Source: Nocardia acidivorans NBRC 108247
Lineage (GTDB): Bacteria > Actinomycetota > Actinomycetes > Mycobacteriales > Mycobacteriaceae
Reading direction: 5' to 3'
DNA: 64,000 nucleotides
NCBI RefSeq assembly: GCF_001625085.1
Contig: NZ_BDAW01000011.1
Coordinates: 62,001-126,000 of the forward strand
Position 1 is the stretch's first letter. Every line of letters starts with the position of its first letter. Of this stretch, positions 26,509 through 33,974 are shown piece after piece. The position numbers and the translations under genes were made by a program. The notes beneath the pieces were generated by a model, which worked only from the letters and a program-made list of their open reading frames with translations, was not told where the DNA came from and did no database searches.

Positions 26509-27615
26509 ATGAGGATCGGGATCCCCCGCGAGGTGAAGAACCATGAGTATCGGGTCGCGTCGACGCCCGCCGGTGTGCGCGAGCTGGTGCACCGGGGACA
26601 TGAGGTCTTTGTCGAGAGCGATGCCGGGATCGGATCCTCGTTCGACAATGCGGCCTATCTCGAGGCCGGTGCGCGGGTACTGGACACCGCCGATGCGGTC
26701 TGGGAGGCGGCCGAGCTGGTTCTCAAGGTGAAAGAACCCGTGGCGCAGGAGTATTCGCGGATGCGGGACGGGCAGCTGCTGTTCACCTATCTGCATCTGG
26801 CGGCGTCGCGGGAGTGCACCGACGCGCTGCTGGCCTCCGGTATCACCGCCATCGCGTACGAAACCGTCACCGGCGCAGACGGTTCGCTGCCGCTGCTGGC
26901 CCCCATGAGCGAGGTGGCGGGGCGGCTGTCGGCGCAGGCCGGGGCCTATCACCTGATGCGCAGCGGCGGCGGGCGCGGTGTGCTGCTGGGCGGGGTGCCC
27001 GGGGTGCGACCGGCGCGCGTGGTCGTGATCGGCGCGGGCGTGGCGGGGCGCAATGCGATCGCCGTCGCGCACGGTATGCGCGCCGATGTCACCGTGCTGG
27101 ACTTGAATATCGCCCGGCTGCGTGAGATCGACGATCTCTATCACGGTCAGGTGCGCACGGTCGTCTCGAATCGGACCGAGGTCGAGACGCTGCTGCTGGA
27201 GGCGGATCTGGTCATCGGCGCGGTGCTGGTTCCCGGCGCGAAGGCGCCGACGCTGGTATCCAATGCGCTTGTCTCACATATGAAGCCGGGTTCGGTGCTG
27301 GTCGATATCGCGATCGATCAGGGCGGCTGCTTCGCGGACTCGCGGCCCACCACCCATGACGAACCCACCTACCGGGTGCACGATTCGATCTTCTACTGCG
27401 TGGCCAATATGCCCGGCGCGGTCCCGCACACCTCGACCGTCGCGCTGACCAATGCCACCCTGCCGTATGTGGTCGCACTGGCCGACAAGGGCTGGCGTGC
27501 CGCCACGGCCGCGGACAAGGGCCTGGCCGCCGGTCTGAGCACGCATGCCGGGACACTGCTCTCGGAATCGGTTGCGGCAGCGCATGGTTACGTCGCCGAA
27601 AGCCTGACCGTCTAG
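26509..27615 (+). CDS. ald: Alanine dehydrogenase
   Basis: This 368-residue enzyme interconverts L-alanine and pyruvate plus ammonia with NAD. Family signatures run the whole length: [16 protein letters not shown] at the start, KVKEP, TYLHLA, the cofactor loop [13 protein letters not shown], and the active-site [18 protein letters not shown]. The ATG at 26509 follows AGGAG. It converges on an Lrp/AsnC regulator with only four bases between stops; in M. tuberculosis the ald and aldR genes are instead divergent. Expression is probably tied to alanine or to low oxygen. Confidence 0.95.
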   Translation: MRIGIPREVKNHEYRVASTPAGVRELVHRGHEVFVESDAGIGSSFDNAAYLEAGARVLDTADAVWEAAELVLKVKEPVAQEYSRMRDGQLLFTYLHLAASRECTDALLASGITAIAYETVTGADGSLPLLAPMSEVAGRLSAQAGAYHLMRSGGGRGVLLGGVPGVRPARVVVIGAGVAGRNAIAVAHGMRADVTVLDLNIARLREIDDLYHGQVRTVVSNRTEVETLLLEADLVIGAVLVPGAKAPTLVSNALVSHMKPGSVLVDIAIDQGGCFADSRPTTHDEPTYRVHDSIFYCVANMPGAVPHTSTVALTNATLPYVVALADKGWRAATAADKGLAAGLSTHAGTLLSESVAAAHGYVAESLTV

Positions 27616-27619
27616 TCCC

Positions 27620-28135
27620 TCAAGCGGATTCGGGGCTACCGGCCGCCTGGATATGCTCGAAGATCAGGATGGTCTCGGTGGAGGCGACCGCGGGATGCGC
27701 GCTGAGATGGTCGAGTACGAACCGCCGCAGCGCATCGGAACTCGCGGTCGCCACATGAATCAGATAGTCATCGGCCCCGGCGATGAAGTAGACGTTCTCC
27801 ACCTCCGGCACCGCGGCCATCTGGCGGCCGAACTCCGCCAGATGGCTCCGGGCCTCCGAATGCACCCGCACCGCGATCATCGCCTGGAGATCACGGCCCA
27901 GCGCGGCGGGATCGATATCGGCGTGAAAACCGCGAATCACCCCGCGCTCCATCAGGTTTCGCACCCGCCCCAAACAGGTGGAGGGTGCGATCCCGGCCGC
28001 GGCGGCGAGGGCGCTGTTCGTCATTCGACCATCGCGCGCGAGCTCATCCAGCACCACCAGATCGACGGCATCGAGCGCCGACGAACCACGGACCGGTTCC
28101 ACGGCCCGCGGGGCTCGCAAAGAATCGTTGCTCAT
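27620..28135 (-). CDS. aldR: Lrp/AsnC-family regulator, probable AldR
   Basis: This 171-residue regulator has an N-terminal AsnC helix-turn-helix (LDELARDGRMTNSALAAAAG then PSTCLGRVRNL) and a C-terminal RAM amino-acid-binding domain (VENVYFIAGADDYLIHV). It is next to and convergent with ald, so it is probably the alanine-responsive regulator of that gene. AsnC proteins of other specificity cannot be excluded by sequence alone. Confidence 0.8.
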   Translation of the reverse strand: MSNDSLRAPRAVEPVRGSSALDAVDLVVLDELARDGRMTNSALAAAAGIAPSTCLGRVRNLMERGVIRGFHADIDPAALGRDLQAMIAVRVHSEARSHLAEFGRQMAAVPEVENVYFIAGADDYLIHVATASSDALRRFVLDHLSAHPAVASTETILIFEHIQAAGSPESA

Positions 28136-28201
28136 CCCCGCACTGTATCGAAGATGCTTCGAAACCGGCCGCGGCCGTCAGCGTAAAGTTCGTCGCACTC
28201 C

Positions 28202-28468
28202 TCAGCGACGCAGGAATACCGAAGACAGCGGGTTCCATAGCGGGTCACCCAGGGGTGAGCCGGAGTGGTAGGAAACCCGCCTGCTCAGTTGGCGTTCGGC
28301 AATGCGCTCCACCAACAGCGGAATGAACTCGCGGACGCGGTGCCCCTCGAAATCGCGGTGGATGCCGCGGACTTCCTCACCGACGACCCCCGCCGTCAGA
28401 TGAGGGAACTTATCGGCCAGCCGGCTGACGAGCTCGCCGATCTGACGCTCCTCTTCGGATGCCGTCAT
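28202..28468 (-). CDS. Small three-helix protein
   Basis: This 88-residue protein starts MTASEEERQIGELVSRL and is predicted helical for its first 65 residues (LADKFPHLTAGVVGEEV, FIPLLVERIAERQL). The pattern matches small actinobacterial proteins described as a three-helix bundle dimerisation domain. The tail is Ser/Pro-rich. The function is unknown. The ATG at 28468 gives the compact form; the frame extends to 28663 in low-complexity sequence. Confidence 0.65.
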   Translation of the reverse strand: MTASEEERQIGELVSRLADKFPHLTAGVVGEEVRGIHRDFEGHRVREFIPLLVERIAERQLSRRVSYHSGSPLGDPLWNPLSSVFLRR

Positions 28469-28693
28469 GCTCTGGTTTCGCCTCCATACACAAACGGGTG
28501 ACGCCGAGCCATCCAAATCCTCATCAGGGTGTCCGGCGACGGCCCGTACGGGCCGCATGCAAGAAGTGTCATATGCACGGGCGAGCATTTCTCCCGCGAA
28601 TCCCTTTGTGGCACAGGACGTCAGATAATCGGCACCGGAAGTCCTCGACAACGACACCTGCAAGCGACAGATGAAATTGCACTTGCAACCGCG

Positions 28694-29074
28694 TCACCAG
28701 ACGTGGATGGTCCCCCAGCAGCCCTTGCCCGCACTGCCCGACACCCACGGCGTCATGAGCTCGAAGGGAATCGCTCCCGGCGGCTGCGCGCCGATCTCGA
28801 CCCGGGCACGCGGACTGAAGTACGCGCTCGGCAGGATTACGCGGACTTTCAGTGCGGGAATACGGAATTCGGACTGATCGGTGAATTGGAAGCCGGTGTC
28901 GATATCGATCAGGAACGGGGTGTTAGCCGGAACATCGACATCGGTCGTCGTGCAATAGCCATTGTGGAATCCGAGCACCACGATCGGCGGATCCGCCGCC
29001 GCGGGCCCCGCGGCGATCAGGGTGAGAACGGTCGCCGACAGCGCGCCGATTATGCCGCGGTATATGCCCCTCAT
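28694..29074 (-). CDS. Secreted hypothetical protein
   Basis: This 126-residue protein has a signal peptide (IIGALSATVLTLIAAG, cleavage near AAADP). The mature part has two cysteines and beta-strand patterns (PPIVVLGFHNGYC, PFLIDIDTGFQF). The ATG at 29074 has AGGGGA six bases upstream. No domain is recognised. It is probably exported and not membrane-bound. Confidence 0.7.
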   Translation of the reverse strand: MRGIYRGIIGALSATVLTLIAAGPAAADPPIVVLGFHNGYCTTTDVDVPANTPFLIDIDTGFQFTDQSEFRIPALKVRVILPSAYFSPRARVEIGAQPPGAIPFELMTPWVSGSAGKGCWGTIHVW

Positions 29075-29087
29075 GGTCGATCCCCTG

Positions 29088-29471
29088 TCATGTCGATTTG
29101 CGAACCAGGGCCACCCGCCGGCGACGGCGACGGCCCCGTACCGGTTCCACCCGGCGTCGGGAGCGACCGTAGCGCAGCAACTCCATCAGCAGATCCTCCG
29201 CCGCACGATAGCGCGGGATATCGACCCAGAGCCGCCACAGCACCTCCGGATCGCCGCGCTCGAGCACGGTCGCGCGCACGGGCAGCACATATCCGGCGAT
29301 CCCGGCGTCGGTGAGCGCGAAAAGCACACGGTAGACCTGTGATTCGTCCAGATCCGCGAGAACCGCCCAGGCGTGGGCGTCGAGCCCGTTGGCCAGACCC
29401 CGGGACGGCACCCAGTGCCCGGTGCCGCGGACACCGGACCACGGATCGGGAATCTCGCGTGCTGTGGTCAT
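29088..29471 (-). CDS. Hypothetical protein
   Basis: This protein of about 127 residues begins MTTAREIPDPW and contains a conserved-looking core (DESQVYRVLFALTDAGIAGYVLPVR) and a strongly basic tail (GRSRRR..., RGRRRRRR). The core resembles a small alpha/beta sensor fold, but no family is recognised. It ends 13 bases before the start of the secreted protein at 29074, so the two are likely co-transcribed. The start may be the GTG at 29480. Confidence 0.6.
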   Translation of the reverse strand: MTTAREIPDPWSGVRGTGHWVPSRGLANGLDAHAWAVLADLDESQVYRVLFALTDAGIAGYVLPVRATVLERGDPEVLWRLWVDIPRYRAAEDLLMELLRYGRSRRRVEPVRGRRRRRRVALVRKST

Positions 29472-29544
29472 CGCTCCCACCCTGCCCTCGGTCCATCCTC
29501 ATGACGAGGATACCCAGCTACACCGCCGAATCGGCGACGAGAGG

Positions 29545-29574
29545 TTGACAGCGAGGAGCGTTAGTCGGCAGGAT
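29545..29574 (+). promoter_or_regulatory. Weak candidate promoter
   Basis: TTGACA at 29545-29550 is followed after 18 bases by CAGGAT at 29569-29574, upstream of the small hydrophilic gene at 29735. The -35 match is perfect and the -10 match is poor. The 263 bases between 29471 and 29735 hold nothing else obvious. Confidence 0.3.
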
Positions 29575-29734
29575 CTACGAGGCGCAATTGTTCGTCACGG
29601 CAATTGCAGCGAAAATCCGGTTGTCGGCGCACCATACGGTCGCCCGGCAGCGCTCGGAGATTCACCGGACGCGGTATCGATCCGCGATCCCATCTCGCAA
29701 TTCGGAACGAGAACGTACCGACGCGGAGGTTGGA

Positions 29735-29962
29735 ATGTCTGATCGCAATAAGGGCCGAAAACCCGGCCAGATGGCGAACAAGGTCAAGAAGGATATGAAG
29801 GACCAGGGCCAGCGCATGGAACGCGGCACGGATCGGATCGCCGACGATGCCAAAGACCATATGGACCCCCTGACCAGCGGCATGAAGCGCGAAGCCGAAC
29901 AGGCCCGGTCGAATAGGCGGGATATGGGCAAGGATATGAAAGAGAAGCTCCAGCACCATTAG
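29735..29962 (+). CDS. Small, highly charged hydrophilic protein
   Basis: This 75-residue protein contains no hydrophobic segment and is rich in Lys, Asp, Arg and Met (MANKVKKDMKDQGQRM, RRDMGKDMKEKLQ). The composition recalls CsbD-like and other stress-induced hydrophilic proteins, but no family is assigned. The ATG at 29735 has GGAGG at 29725-29729. A strong hairpin follows at 29980-30013. Confidence 0.65.
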   Translation: MSDRNKGRKPGQMANKVKKDMKDQGQRMERGTDRIADDAKDHMDPLTSGMKREAEQARSNRRDMGKDMKEKLQHH

Positions 29963-29979
29963 CCCGGTGCTGAGATGAC

Positions 29980-30013
29980 AATGGCCGGTTCATCATTCGA
30001 TGAACCGGCCATT
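29980..30013. terminator. 15-bp perfect hairpin between convergent genes
   Basis: AATGGCCGGTTCATC (29980-29994) and its exact complement (29999-30013) enclose a four-base loop. It lies between the hydrophilic gene and the convergent TerC fragment, so it could end transcription from both sides. There is no T tract. Confidence 0.55.
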
Positions 30014-30018
30014 CGGAT

Positions 30019-30279
30019 CTATTGCGCCGTTTGCTTCTTCGAGGCGAGCAGGCTGGTGATCGTGGTGACCACCAGGACCCCGCAGATGACGGCGAGTGAG
30101 ACCGGGGTGGAGATCCGCGGCGAATTCACGCCGGATTCGTGCAGGGCGTGCAGGACCAGTTTGATGCCGATGATGCCCAGGATTACCGACAGGCCGTAGC
30201 TGAGGTGGACGAGTTTCCTCAGCAGCCCGCCCGGCAGGAAGTAGAGCTGACGCAGGCCCATCAGGGCGAAAGCCGTGGC
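30019..30279 (-). pseudogene. C-terminal fragment of a TerC-family membrane protein
   Basis: The last 86 codons of a TerC protein are intact and clearly recognisable: ATAFALMGLRQLYFL, LVHLSYGLSVILG, IKLVLHALHESG and a hydrophobic end LAVICGVLVVTTITSLLASKK. TerC proteins are normally about 330 residues; the N-terminal three quarters are missing. Homology ends at 30279 inside the ATAFAL motif, where unrelated sequence of the opposite-strand fragment begins. An open frame continues but has no start site. The window also has intact terD and terA-type genes at 12-14 kb, so the family is otherwise functional here. Confidence 0.75.
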
Positions 30280-30637
30280 CCGAGCCCACACCGTGCACGG
30301 CGCCCAGGGCAAGGCCCTGGCCACCCTCACCGCCATCGACGGCCGAACCCACAACTGGCGAATCATCTACGACACCACCCTCCCCCGCCCCAGCCCCACC
30401 CACGACCGAGCCCGCACCTACCAGGAAGCCCTCAACACCATGGGCTCCCAAGGCGTCACCGAAGTCCTCGCCGAAGCCGGGATCACCACCCCGGAAGACC
30501 AATCTCTGCTGCGCGCTTGGTGGTTCAGCATCGTCTCCACCACCATCACCTGGTGGGCCGACCACCCCGACCGCGGCCCGGCGGATATGACCGAGCATTG
30601 CCTTCGGGCGTTCACGGCCCTGAACCGGACGGGGTAG
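30280..30637 (+). pseudogene. Probable C-terminal fragment of a TetR-family regulator
   Basis: About 118 residues (from 30280) resemble the ligand-binding half of a TetR protein, ending VSTTITWWADHP and CLRAFTALNRTG; no helix-turn-helix precedes it. The GTG at 30275 lies at the very edge of the TerC fragment and has no ribosome site. The codon use is like that of neighbouring genes. It is probably the tail of a gene that was once divergent from terC; the assignment to TetR is by pattern only. Confidence 0.5.
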
Positions 30638-30653
30638 GCGCGGCCCGCCGGGG

Positions 30654-32156
30654 TCAGAGGCTGGTGGATACCGTGGCGAATTCGCCGGCGCTCGCCAGGG
30701 CGATGTCCTCCTCGACCTCGTGCGGGGTCAGGGGGCGGCCGCTGGTGCGCAGGCCGAATCCGGCCAGGAGGGCGGCTACCGCGAAGAAGGCCGCGCCGGT
30801 GAGGAAGGCGATGCGGTAGGCGCCTTCGGCGGGCAGGATCACCACGGCGCCATTGGCGAGGCCGTGGCGCAGGGTGTCGCTGGTCAGGATGGTGACGACC
30901 AGCGCGCTGCCGATGGCGCCGCCCACGGTACGCATGATCGAGTTGATCGAGTTGGCGATGCCGGTCTCGTGCGGGGCGACATTGGCGACCAGCAGGGCGG
31001 GCATGGCGGAGTAGGCGATGGCAATCGCGGCATTCGCGACGACAAGGGCGACAACGACTTCCGCGCTGGTGGTGTGCAGCAGGGCCAGGGCGGTCAGGGC
31101 GCACAGGCCGATGACGCTGGCCAGCAGCAGCACATAGCGGGCGCCGATCCGGCCGACCAGGCGTCCGGCGATCGGACCCATCAGCACCGAGACCACGGCG
31201 CCGGGCAGCATGAACGCCACGCTGGTGCGCAGCACCGAGGCGTCGAAGCCGAAACCGGCCAGTCCGCGCGGCGTCGCCACGAAGTAGGTCGCGCCCAGGA
31301 ACACGCTGAACATCGCGAAACCGACGCAGAAGCTGGCCAGGTTGGTCACCGCGACCGGGCGATGCGCCAGCAGCGAGGTCGCCACCAGCGGCTCACGCAG
31401 CTTGGACTGGAGCAGCAGGAATCCGGCGAGGACAACGGCCGAGGCGATGAACAGGCCGATCACCTTGGCACTGCCCCAACCCCATTCGTGACCCTGGGAG
31501 ATCGGCAGCAGCAGGCAGACCAGACCCAGGCCCAGTACCGCCGCGCCCACGTAATCGACCCGGCCGCCCTGACCCGCGCGACGCGGCAGGGTGACGAACG
31601 CCAGCACCAGCACCACGGCGGTCAGCACCACACACAGCCAGAAGATGCGACGGTAGTCCGCACCGCCCTGCGTCAGCAGACCCGTCGCCACCAGGGCGAC
31701 GCCGCTGCCCACGCCGAGGGTCGAGGCGGTGACGGCCAAGGCTCCGGTCAGTCGTTCGGCCGGAAGTTCATGGCGCAGCACGCTGATCGCCAGCGGGAAC
31801 AGGCCGAAACTGGCTCCCTGCAAAGCCCTTCCGACGATCAGCAGATCGATGCTGTGCGCCGACGCGGCGAGCGCACTGCCCGCGAGCGTCACCACCAGCG
31901 TCGCCAGCACGACCGGCTTGTGGCCGTACACATCGCCCAGGCGACCGAGCAGCGGCGTGAGGGCCGAGGCGGCCAGCATGGTCGCTGTCGTCACCCAGCC
32001 GACGGTCGTCGCCGAGACGCCGAGTTGCGTACCGATCTGCGGCAGCGCGGGAACGGGCAGCGTCTGGACCAATGCCAGAAGGAACACGGTGCTGGCCATG
32101 GTCAGCACGATCGCGGTCGGCGAAGCGGATCGCCGAAGCTCGAGCGGGGAGGTCAT
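30654..32156 (-). CDS. MFS exporter, DHA2-like, 14 helices
   Basis: This 500-residue transporter has about 14 hydrophobic segments, the loop GRLGDVYGHKPV after helix 2 and RALQGASFGLFPLA in helix 4. It starts at the ATG at 32156 and is divergent from an EthR-like regulator. A 19-bp palindrome lies 20 bases upstream of the start. It is probably a TetR-controlled drug or metabolite exporter; the substrate is unknown. Confidence 0.88.
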   Translation of the reverse strand: MTSPLELRRSASPTAIVLTMASTVFLLALVQTLPVPALPQIGTQLGVSATTVGWVTTATMLAASALTPLLGRLGDVYGHKPVVLATLVVTLAGSALAASAHSIDLLIVGRALQGASFGLFPLAISVLRHELPAERLTGALAVTASTLGVGSGVALVATGLLTQGGADYRRIFWLCVVLTAVVLVLAFVTLPRRAGQGGRVDYVGAAVLGLGLVCLLLPISQGHEWGWGSAKVIGLFIASAVVLAGFLLLQSKLREPLVATSLLAHRPVAVTNLASFCVGFAMFSVFLGATYFVATPRGLAGFGFDASVLRTSVAFMLPGAVVSVLMGPIAGRLVGRIGARYVLLLASVIGLCALTALALLHTTSAEVVVALVVANAAIAIAYSAMPALLVANVAPHETGIANSINSIMRTVGGAIGSALVVTILTSDTLRHGLANGAVVILPAEGAYRIAFLTGAAFFAVAALLAGFGLRTSGRPLTPHEVEEDIALASAGEFATVSTSL

Positions 32157-32175
32157 TGCTGGGACCCTACGCCGG

Positions 32176-32194
32176 AATCGACACAGTGTCGATT
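32176..32194. promoter_or_regulatory. 19-bp perfect palindromic operator
   Basis: AATCGACACAGTGTCGATT is a perfect inverted repeat with nine-base arms and a single central base. It lies in the 90 bases between the divergent exporter (32156) and TetR (32247) genes. This is where an autoregulated TetR operator belongs. Confidence 0.7.
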
Positions 32195-32246
32195 ATGATT
32201 GACGCCACGTCCAGTATCCGGGCGCGAATCGCTCTATGGTGTGGTC

Positions 32247-32903
32247 ATGGCGCAGAAGGGCGGACCCAAGGTGAACCAGACCCGAGGCACGACCGAGGGA
32301 ATCCGCCGCCGCGGCACGCTGTCCAAGGGCGATCAGCGCGAGGCCCAGATCCTGGACGCCACCCGCCACCTGCTGACGAAGAAGCCGATGGCCAACCTGA
32401 CCGTCGACGACATCACCAACGCCACCGGCATCTCGCGCACCAGCTTCTACTTCTATTTCCCGTCCAAACAGGCGGTGCTGGCGCGCCTGATGGAGGATGT
32501 GAGCGACCGCTACGCCCAAACCCACGTCTGGCTGCCCTCCACCGGCCCGCAGCGCGAACTTCTGCGCGACCAGCTCACCGGCGCGGCCGAGATCTGGCAC
32601 GACAACAGCACGATCCTGGTCTGCTCCCTGGAGGGCTACAACAGCAGCTACCCGCCGCTGACCGACTTCATCGCCGGAATCCAGACCCGCTTCACCAGCT
32701 CGCTGGCCGCCAAGATCGACCGCGACCGCGCCGCCGGACTCGCCCCCGAGGGAATCGACTCGGCGACCCTGGCGACCCTCGTCGCGCTCATGCGCGACGG
32801 CCGCCTCTCCCAACTGTCCGTCGCGTCCGCGCACGATGTGGCGCAGGGCATCGACGATCTCGCCGAGGCGATCCTGCGCCTGATCTACGGCCGACTCGAC
32901 TGA
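32247..32903 (+). CDS. TetR-family regulator, EthR-like
   Basis: This 218-residue repressor has the N-terminal TetR fold with KKPMANLTVDDITNATGISRTSFYFYFPSKQAVL, close in pattern to mycobacterial EthR (FYFYFPSK box). The C-terminal domain is of similar length to EthR. The start is taken as the ATG at 32247; the frame continues upstream to 32199. It is divergent from the exporter and probably binds the palindrome at 32176-32194. Confidence 0.87.
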   Translation: MAQKGGPKVNQTRGTTEGIRRRGTLSKGDQREAQILDATRHLLTKKPMANLTVDDITNATGISRTSFYFYFPSKQAVLARLMEDVSDRYAQTHVWLPSTGPQRELLRDQLTGAAEIWHDNSTILVCSLEGYNSSYPPLTDFIAGIQTRFTSSLAAKIDRDRAAGLAPEGIDSATLATLVALMRDGRLSQLSVASAHDVAQGIDDLAEAILRLIYGRLD

Positions 32904-32988
32904 TACCGAATCCACCGATGAGTTTCGGCGTGAACGCGCCTGTGTACAGGTATGAGCTACTCGACCGCAGGGGCGCGGAACATGAACG

Positions 32989-33903
32989 CTAGCCGATCGG
33001 CAGCGCGCTGAGGATCGGGGTGTAGGCCCAGTTGAGCATGCGTTCGGCGTCTTCCTTGGCCGCGATGCCGCTGCCGGAGGAGCTGTGCAGCACCACGCCG
33101 ATGAGGGGGATTCCGGCGCGGACCGTTTCGAACAGCAGGCAGGAGCCGGCGGCGTCGGTGGAGCCGGTCTTGATGCCGATGGCGCCCGGGTAGGCGTGCA
33201 GGAGCAGATTCGTTGTCTCCCAGTTGTGTTCGCGATTGGCCGGGCCCGCGGACAGGTGATGGTTTCGCGAACCCGCGACCTCGCGGAAGATCGGGACGCT
33301 CATTGCGCGCAGGCCCAGGGCCACCAGATCCGCCGGCGTGGAGTAGGTGGAGTCGTCCTCGGGGACGGGCAGACCGCTGGGATCGGCGAAATACGTTCCG
33401 GCCAAGCCCATGTCGCGAGCGGTGTTGTTCATTCGGGCCAGGAAGCCGTCCTGGCCGGGACCGTACGCCTCGGCCAGCGCGTGGGCGGCATCGCACCCCG
33501 AGGGCAGCAGCAGTGCGTACAGGAGTTCGCGGGTGCTGATGACCTCACCGGCGGCCAGATCCGCGGTGCTGCCGTCATTGCGGACGCAATAGGCGATGCT
33601 CTCCGGTGGGACGGTGACCGGACGCTCCAGATCACCGGAGTTGATGACGACCAGCGCGGTCATCACCTTGGTGATGCTGGCGATCGGCAGCCGGACATTC
33701 GGCTGTCGCGACCACAGGATGGTGCCGGTGATGCCGTCGGCCAATGCCGCCCCGGGCGCGCGCACGCCATCCAATTCACCGGTGGGCCAGGGCAATTGGG
33801 CGAAGGGAACACCGGCGGCCGGTGCCGCGGCGGCACCCTGGCCGACCGATACGATCAGCACCCCGGCCACGGCAGCTTGCAACACTCGGGCAAATGTTCG
33901 CAT
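32989..33903 (-). CDS. D-alanyl-D-alanine carboxypeptidase (DacA/DacB family)
   Basis: This 304-residue secreted penicillin-binding enzyme trims the last D-alanine from peptidoglycan stem peptides. A signal peptide (LQAAVAGVLIVSVG, cleavage near AAAA) is followed by the active-site motif SITK (S76, K79) and KTG (K245-G247). The second motif, usually S-x-N, here reads SGC (S135-C137) within LLPSGCDAA, so the third residue is cysteine. No C-terminal membrane anchor is seen. It is transcribed alone. Confidence 0.88.
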   Translation of the reverse strand: MRTFARVLQAAVAGVLIVSVGQGAAAAPAAGVPFAQLPWPTGELDGVRAPGAALADGITGTILWSRQPNVRLPIASITKVMTALVVINSGDLERPVTVPPESIAYCVRNDGSTADLAAGEVISTRELLYALLLPSGCDAAHALAEAYGPGQDGFLARMNNTARDMGLAGTYFADPSGLPVPEDDSTYSTPADLVALGLRAMSVPIFREVAGSRNHHLSAGPANREHNWETTNLLLHAYPGAIGIKTGSTDAAGSCLLFETVRAGIPLIGVVLHSSSGSGIAAKEDAERMLNWAYTPILSALPIG

Positions 33904-33974
33904 GGGCAGACATTGTGCCCCGCGCCCCCGCCGATCAGCGGGATTTCACCGTCGGGACCGCCGCGCCGCCGGAC

